Below, piece after piece: positions 6,232-8,991 of a stretch of DNA of 8,991 nt. Location of the stretch: the NCBI GenBank assembly GCA_036397475.1, contig DASWIV010000160.1, positions 1 through 8,991 of the forward strand. The letters run 5' to 3'. Source of the DNA: DASWIV01 sp036397475 (GTDB lineage Bacteria; JAJVIF01; JAPKYR01). How positions within the stretch are numbered: the first letter of the stretch is position 1; every line of letters begins with the position of its first letter. The notes under the pieces are model-generated. The model was not told the DNA's origin and made no database searches. It saw only the letters and a list, made by a program, of their open reading frames with translations. The translations under genes were made by a program, and so were the position numbers.

Positions 6232-6858
6232 TTACAGTTCCTGTACTGTTGAAGTCGGTTTGAGCTCGAGCATGCGTCCGCCAAGGCGATCAGATTTTTC
6301 CATCAGTACGACCTTGATTCCGCTGCGGGCGATCTGCATCGCGCTTGTAAGTCCGGCTACCCCGCCGCCAATAACCATGGCTGAGTCCTTAATGGGTATT
6401 TTTCGTTTTTCCAGGGGGACAAGATATTCAGATCGCCTGACCGACGCGTCGACCAGACGTTTCGCTTTTTCGGTAGCGGCATCGTGGTCCTTTATCACCC
6501 ACGAGACCTGCTCACGGACATTCACATGTTCATAAAGGTACGGGTTAAGTCCGGCGTTGCTGACCGCACGACGGAATGTCTTTTCATGAAGTGTAGGCGA
6601 ACATGCAGCTACAATAACGCGGTCGAGGTTGTGGTCCTTAATTGCCTTCTCGATCTCCATCTGCCCTGGATCGGAACACATGAATTTGTGCGTGCATGAG
6701 AAGCAGACATTGGAGTTTTCCTTTGAGTGAGCTGCAACCGATTCGACATCGACCACGTCGGAGATATTTCCACCGCAGTGGCAGATGAAAACACCGACAC
6801 GCGGAGAGCCATTTCTGGATTCGCCATTACCTGAAGGTGTGCCTTGTTGTGGAGTCAT
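6232..6858 (-). CDS. HdrA-like flavoprotein, truncated after the N-terminal domain
   Basis: The 208 residues match the N-terminus of heterodisulfide reductase subunit A (HdrA), an iron-sulfur flavoprotein that in methanogens and many anaerobic bacteria passes electrons by flavin-based bifurcation. Family signatures are RVGVFICHCGGN (20-31), FMCSDPGQ (59-66), VIVAACSPTLHEKTFRRA (81-98), NPYLYEHVNVREQVSWV (105-121) and the FAD/NAD dinucleotide motif MVIGGGVAGL (161-170) with LGGRM (192-196). Canonical HdrA continues for 400 or more residues with the rest of the flavin domain and ferredoxin-type clusters; here the frame ends 12 codons after LGGRM. The DNA between this stop and the nuclease gene shows no sign of the missing part. 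So it is either a broken gene or a stand-alone N-terminal domain. I chose the ATG at 6858; an in-frame GTG at 6972 would add 38 residues that look like translated promoter DNA. No strong Shine-Dalgarno is seen. Confidence 0.8.
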   Translation of the reverse strand: MTPQQGTPSGNGESRNGSPRVGVFICHCGGNISDVVDVESVAAHSKENSNVCFSCTHKFMCSDPGQMEIEKAIKDHNLDRVIVAACSPTLHEKTFRRAVSNAGLNPYLYEHVNVREQVSWVIKDHDAATEKAKRLVDASVRRSEYLVPLEKRKIPIKDSAMVIGGGVAGLTSAMQIARSGIKVVLMEKSDRLGGRMLELKPTSTVQEL

Positions 6859-6904
6859 AGCGTCAACCGTGAAAAAGATATAAATGGAATTTTCGACTTC
6901 TTCA

Positions 6905-6922
6905 ATGTGAAATTTATCACAT
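6905..6922. promoter_or_regulatory. CRP/FNR-family operator upstream of the hdrA-like gene
   Basis: ATGTGA (6905-6910) and TCACAT (6917-6922) form a perfect inverted repeat around 6 bases. This is the TGTGA-N6-TCACA layout bound by CRP and by CRP/FNR-family redox regulators such as HcpR in anaerobes. The centre is 55 bases before the chosen hdrA ATG. It would sit at about -41.5 to -43.5 from a start set by the TTTATA/TATATC at 6884-6877 (activation). It also overlaps the -10 of the upstream hexamer pair (repression). Confidence 0.65.
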
Positions 6923-6939
6923 ACCTTTAGGGTTTTCAA
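6911..6939 (-). promoter_or_regulatory. Candidate promoter for the hdrA-like gene
   Basis: TTGAAA (6939-6934) and TAAATT (6916-6911) on the minus strand are 17 bases apart. The -10 hexamer is exactly the central 6 bases of the CRP/FNR palindrome. If this promoter is used, a bound regulator would block it; if the activation geometry applies instead, this pair may be chance. Confidence 0.4.
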
Positions 6940-6979
6940 TATAGTTTCGTGAAATATTGTTATTTTTTTCACTAACTAT

Positions 6980-6993
6980 GGTAAAATATTACC
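6980..6993. repeat. Small palindrome GGTAAAATATTACC
   Basis: GGTAA and TTACC pair perfectly around AATA, in the AT-rich stretch upstream of the hdrA-like gene. It could be a minor operator or chance; no regulator is implied. The rest of 6973-7045 shows no gene. Confidence 0.2.
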
Positions 6994-7045
6994 CTGAATC
7001 CTCGTTTTCATCAATTTCCATATCGCTTTATATAAATTTGTGGGA

Positions 7046-7076
7046 TATAAAAATACGCCGGACTTGCTGCCGGCGT
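7046..7076 (-). terminator. Rho-independent terminator of the dienelactone hydrolase gene
   Basis: On the minus strand ACGCCGG and CCGGCGT (7076-7055) form a 7-bp GC-rich stem with an 8-base loop, followed directly by ATTTTTATA (7054-7046). It lies 66 bases past the stop codon. Confidence 0.8.
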
Positions 7077-7131
7077 GTCATATGCAACACATATTTATAG
7101 GTGAATCTTAAAATATATCCCGAATTCCCAC

Positions 7132-7151
7132 CAGTGAATGCCTATTCACTG
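7132..7151. repeat. Perfect hairpin across the dienelactone hydrolase stop codon
   Basis: CAGTGAAT (7132-7139) and ATTCACTG (7144-7151) form a perfect 8-bp stem with a 4-base loop that contains part of the stop codon (7142-7144). It may protect the mRNA end or affect termination of translation. It is separate from the GC-rich terminator downstream. Confidence 0.5.
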
Positions 7152-7927
7152 AATACTTCATGGAGGAACTGCATCATTGCATCCCACGACCTCCTGGCAG
7201 CGTCTTCATTGTACGCCGCCCCGCTCGACACATTGTCCCCCGCATAAGGATCAGTAAAACTGTGTACAGCTCCGCCGTAAAGAATTATCTCGTAATCGAC
7301 TCCGCCATTCTTCAACTCTTCATTAACCTGCATGACAGTATCGAGATTTGCATGGGGATCGTCTGCGCCATGGCAGATCAACGCCTTGCCCTGGAAATTC
7401 GACATCCGGGTCGGGTCAGGAGTTGTAAGCGATCCATGGAATGTGACAATCCCATTAATATCCGCTCCGCTCCTGGCGAGTTCCAGTACAGTCCCTCCGC
7501 CGAAGCAGAATCCTATCGCGACGATTTTATCCGGTGCGACTTCCGGACGGTTTCTCAAAACCTCAAGTCCGGCATACGCCCGTGCCCTGAGAAGATCGAG
7601 ATCTTCGCGGTAGATTCCAGCATTCGCGGAGGCTTCCTCGAACGACGTGATATTTGTATCGACACCGAAAATATCAAGTGCGAACGCGGCGCATCCTTCC
7701 GCCGCCAGTTTTTCAGCGGTTTCTCTTTCGTGGTCGCCAAGACCCATCCACGCGTGGCAGATAAGGACACCCGGATGAGGTCCGGTCCATGAATCGTCAT
7801 ACGCGTATAAGCCTTCCAGCGTGACCCCGTCGAGTTCATATTGTATTGTCTCAGTCATGATTTCACCGTAGGCGGGCAGATTTGACATCAGGATTCCCAG
7901 CACAGCCAGTATCAGGATTTTTCTCAT
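7142..7927 (-). CDS. Exported dienelactone hydrolase family protein
   Basis: This is an alpha/beta-hydrolase of the dienelactone hydrolase family, 261 residues from the chosen start. The likely catalytic triad is Cys141 in GFCFGG (139-144), Asp190 in GADDPH (187-192) and His222 in GAVHSF (219-224); a Cys nucleophile is standard for the family. HPGVLICHAWMGLGDHE (51-67) contributes the oxyanion region. Family members hydrolyse lactones or esters; the substrate here is unknown. The N-terminus (MRKILILAVLGILMSNLPAYG) is a clear Sec signal peptide, probably cleaved after AYG, so it acts in the periplasm or outside; the founding enzymes are cytosolic. I chose the ATG at 7927 because AGGAG lies 9 bases upstream; an ATG 3 codons earlier (7936) touches that AGGAG with no space. 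It has its own terminator. Nothing nearby suggests an aromatic-degradation operon. Confidence 0.9.
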   Translation of the reverse strand: MRKILILAVLGILMSNLPAYGEIMTETIQYELDGVTLEGLYAYDDSWTGPHPGVLICHAWMGLGDHERETAEKLAAEGCAAFALDIFGVDTNITSFEEASANAGIYREDLDLLRARAYAGLEVLRNRPEVAPDKIVAIGFCFGGGTVLELARSGADINGIVTFHGSLTTPDPTRMSNFQGKALICHGADDPHANLDTVMQVNEELKNGGVDYEIILYGGAVHSFTDPYAGDNVSSGAAYNEDAARRSWDAMMQFLHEVFSE

Positions 7928-8009
7928 TGAGAACATCTCCTCTTACAATGTAATGGCAAAGAAAGATTATACATGAAGACAGGAGGATTGTTTATTAATA
8001 ATGGTGGAT

Positions 8010-8024
8010 GCCTTCCGTGAAGGC
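8010..8024. repeat. Short stem-loop in the gap before the secreted-protein gene
   Basis: GCCTTC (8010-8015) and GAAGGC (8019-8024) pair around CGT. No T-run follows, so it is not a clear terminator. Apart from this and the promoter, the 7928-8199 gap holds only a 21-codon frame (8001-8066) that I do not call as a gene. Confidence 0.3.
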
Positions 8025-8129
8025 TTAGTTGGTATTGCCTGGAGTTACAATTTAAAGATAAAGTAATTTATACGAATAATATAGGAATGTTACCGAAAAT
8101 TAAAAATTAGAATTTTTTTGGTATGAATC

Positions 8130-8157
8130 TTGACACACACACACAAGATAATATATT
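8130..8157 (+). promoter_or_regulatory. Sigma70-type promoter with an (AC)n spacer
   Basis: A perfect TTGACA (8130-8135) and TATATT (8152-8157) are 16 bases apart, 43 bases before the ATG at 8200. The expected transcript start is near 8164, giving a leader of about 36 bases. Confidence 0.6.
8133..8144 (+). repeat. (AC)6 dinucleotide tract overlapping the -35 and spacer
   Basis: Six AC units run from inside the TTGACA hexamer into the promoter spacer. Gain or loss of one unit by slippage would change the -35 to -10 distance by 2 bases (16 to 18 or 14) and so could alter transcription of the secreted-protein gene. Confidence 0.6.
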
Positions 8158-8170
8158 CATTAAATACACA

Positions 8171-8191
8171 TGCAGTTATAGCTGCAGGAGG
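8171..8191 (+). promoter_or_regulatory. Leader hairpin next to a strong ribosome binding site
   Basis: AGGAGG (8186-8191) is 8 bases before the ATG at 8200, an ideal site. Just before it, TGCAG (8171-8175) pairs with CTGCA (8182-8186), whose last base is the first A of AGGAGG. The hairpin may stabilise the leader or tune access to the site. Confidence 0.55.
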
Positions 8192-8199
8192 AAAATTTT

Positions 8200-8991
8200 A
8201 TGAAGGGCGCTTCAGGGTATCGCGCGATGCTGCGGATACTAATCACTTCTCTTTTTTTAGGGCTTTTTGGCATTATGGCTCCAAACAACACGACGGTTAC
8301 GCCGCTTGAAGCTGGTATGGATTCCAGCTTTGGCGACCTAACCCGCATGGGAAACAATGGAAGTTGGTCACCGAGTTTAGTCTACAGCTCAAGAAATGCT
8401 TTCCTGACCCGGGCAGCATACCAATGGAAGCAACTGGGGAATGATCTGGAAGGAATGACTCTTTACGATGCCAGTTCTCATGGTCTTTTGCCCTTATGGC
8501 TGGTGGATCCCAACACAGCGAATCCTGTTCGAATTCTAAATGAAGGTTCTCCTTCGGGATCAGATGTGGTTTTAAAGCCTGAACTTGGAGGATTGGGATG
8601 TACAATGATTCATAGGGATCAGGTGGGCAAAGCAAATGTGGATCCGATTGTAGTAGATAACATTTCCTGGTTTGAAGAAGGCTTGTCCGGGGTGCCAATA
8701 GAAGATCAAATTGCCCTCGAACTAAGAAGGGCGGAATTTCCACCGACCAATTGGGGCATAATGATGGACGGTTTCATATATAACGTTCAGGAAATATTCT
8801 TGCCGTACCTGATTAAGTATGAAAATCTCCCATCATCTCTTGAAGAGCTTCTGGATAACACTTATTTCCTGAACCAGGGATTTATTGACTACGCACAGTC
8901 GTTGATCAGCTCTGGCCAGTCGGCTTATTTTGAATTCGGTATTATGCCTGAAGAGCATGCATTGTATTTTGATTTTGAGCCAATGGAAGGC
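8200..8991 (+). CDS. Predicted secreted protein of unknown function, partial at the right edge
   Basis: A frame from the ATG at 8200 runs 264 codons with no stop to the last base, so the C-terminus is missing. A strong ribosome binding site and promoter lie directly upstream. The N-terminus is a signal-type sequence: basic residues (Lys2, Arg8, Arg12), a hydrophobic core at about 12-27 (RILITSLFLGLFGIMA), then a polar stretch (PNNTTVTPLEA). The exported part is fairly acidic, with many Gly, Asn and aromatic residues, and no catalytic motif I recognise. Residues 188-227 (MMDGFIYNVQEIFLPYLIKY, then ENLPSSLEELLDNTYFLNQG) recall the 'YY...G.YPSSLEELL' segment of type II pseudopilins, but the typical GFTLIELL prepilin start is absent, so I do not claim that family. 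It reads away from the dienelactone hydrolase gene. Confidence 0.75.
   Translation, partial: MKGASGYRAMLRILITSLFLGLFGIMAPNNTTVTPLEAGMDSSFGDLTRMGNNGSWSPSLVYSSRNAFLTRAAYQWKQLGNDLEGMTLYDASSHGLLPLWLVDPNTANPVRILNEGSPSGSDVVLKPELGGLGCTMIHRDQVGKANVDPIVVDNISWFEEGLSGVPIEDQIALELRRAEFPPTNWGIMMDGFIYNVQEIFLPYLIKYENLPSSLEELLDNTYFLNQGFIDYAQSLISSGQSAYFEFGIMPEEHALYFDFEPMEG

Noticed and set aside
6859..6972. N-terminal extension of the HdrA-like protein from a GTG at 6972
   Set aside because: The added residues are encoded by AT-rich DNA that contains the CRP/FNR palindrome and promoter hexamers, and HdrA homologues start close to the RVGVFICHCG segment.
7160..7792. 210-codon plus-strand frame
   Set aside because: It lies antisense to the dienelactone hydrolase gene, whose catalytic motifs and signal peptide are clear; no family features on the plus strand.
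8001..8066. 21-codon frame (starting MVDAFREGLVG) before the secreted-protein gene
   Set aside because: AGGAGG lies 14 bases before the ATG, too far, and the frame is too short to tell from chance; it also spans the stem-loop at 8010-8024.
8297..8743. 148-codon minus-strand frame opposite the secreted-protein gene
   Set aside because: The plus-strand frame has a promoter, an ideal ribosome binding site and a signal peptide; the antisense frame has none.

Overview
The window reads as bacterial chromosome of moderate GC content, gene-dense, with sigma70-type promoters and, at several genes, good Shine-Dalgarno sites. A beta clamp (DnaN), a lipoprotein with a lipobox, an HdrA-type flavoprotein fragment and a perfect CRP/FNR-type palindrome point to a bacterium, plausibly an anaerobe. 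The sequence alone does not let me name a phylum. The left edge carries degenerate repeats like those at insertion-sequence ends, and there are REP-like hairpins near the middle, so the region has seen mobile DNA.

Layout. Bases 1-143 look like the end of an insertion element running off the left edge. From 3675 down to 249, four minus-strand genes lie head to tail with short gaps or an overlap: a Rid-family protein, a class I SAM methyltransferase, an acidic lipoprotein and an ATP-grasp ligase. The lipoprotein stop and the ligase start overlap, so they are probably translated together. Upstream of this group, a tandem pair of double-hairpin REP/BIME-like repeats (3708-3867) fills the gap to dnaN (3875-5020, minus). 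dnaN has its own clear promoter and is not next to dnaA or recF in the DNA visible here.

A divergent intergenic region (5021-5396) holds two well-formed, oppositely facing promoters: one for dnaN and one for a plus-strand CoiA-like nuclease with a C-terminal membrane anchor (5397-6128). Tail to tail with the nuclease gene is a minus-strand HdrA gene that stops just after its FAD-binding motif, so it keeps only the N-terminal domain. A perfect CRP/FNR-type operator lies just upstream of it. Next is an exported dienelactone-hydrolase-family enzyme (7142-7927, minus) with an intrinsic terminator.

At the right edge, a plus-strand gene for a secreted protein of unknown function starts at 8200 and is still open at base 8991. 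Its promoter spacer is largely an (AC)6 tract.

The genes do not form one obvious pathway. The most coherent unit is the Rid/methyltransferase/lipoprotein/ATP-grasp group, which could modify a small molecule or peptide. The most unusual items are the membrane-anchored CoiA-like nuclease, the truncated hdrA with an intact-looking control site, the BIME-like repeats, and the dinucleotide tract in a promoter spacer.
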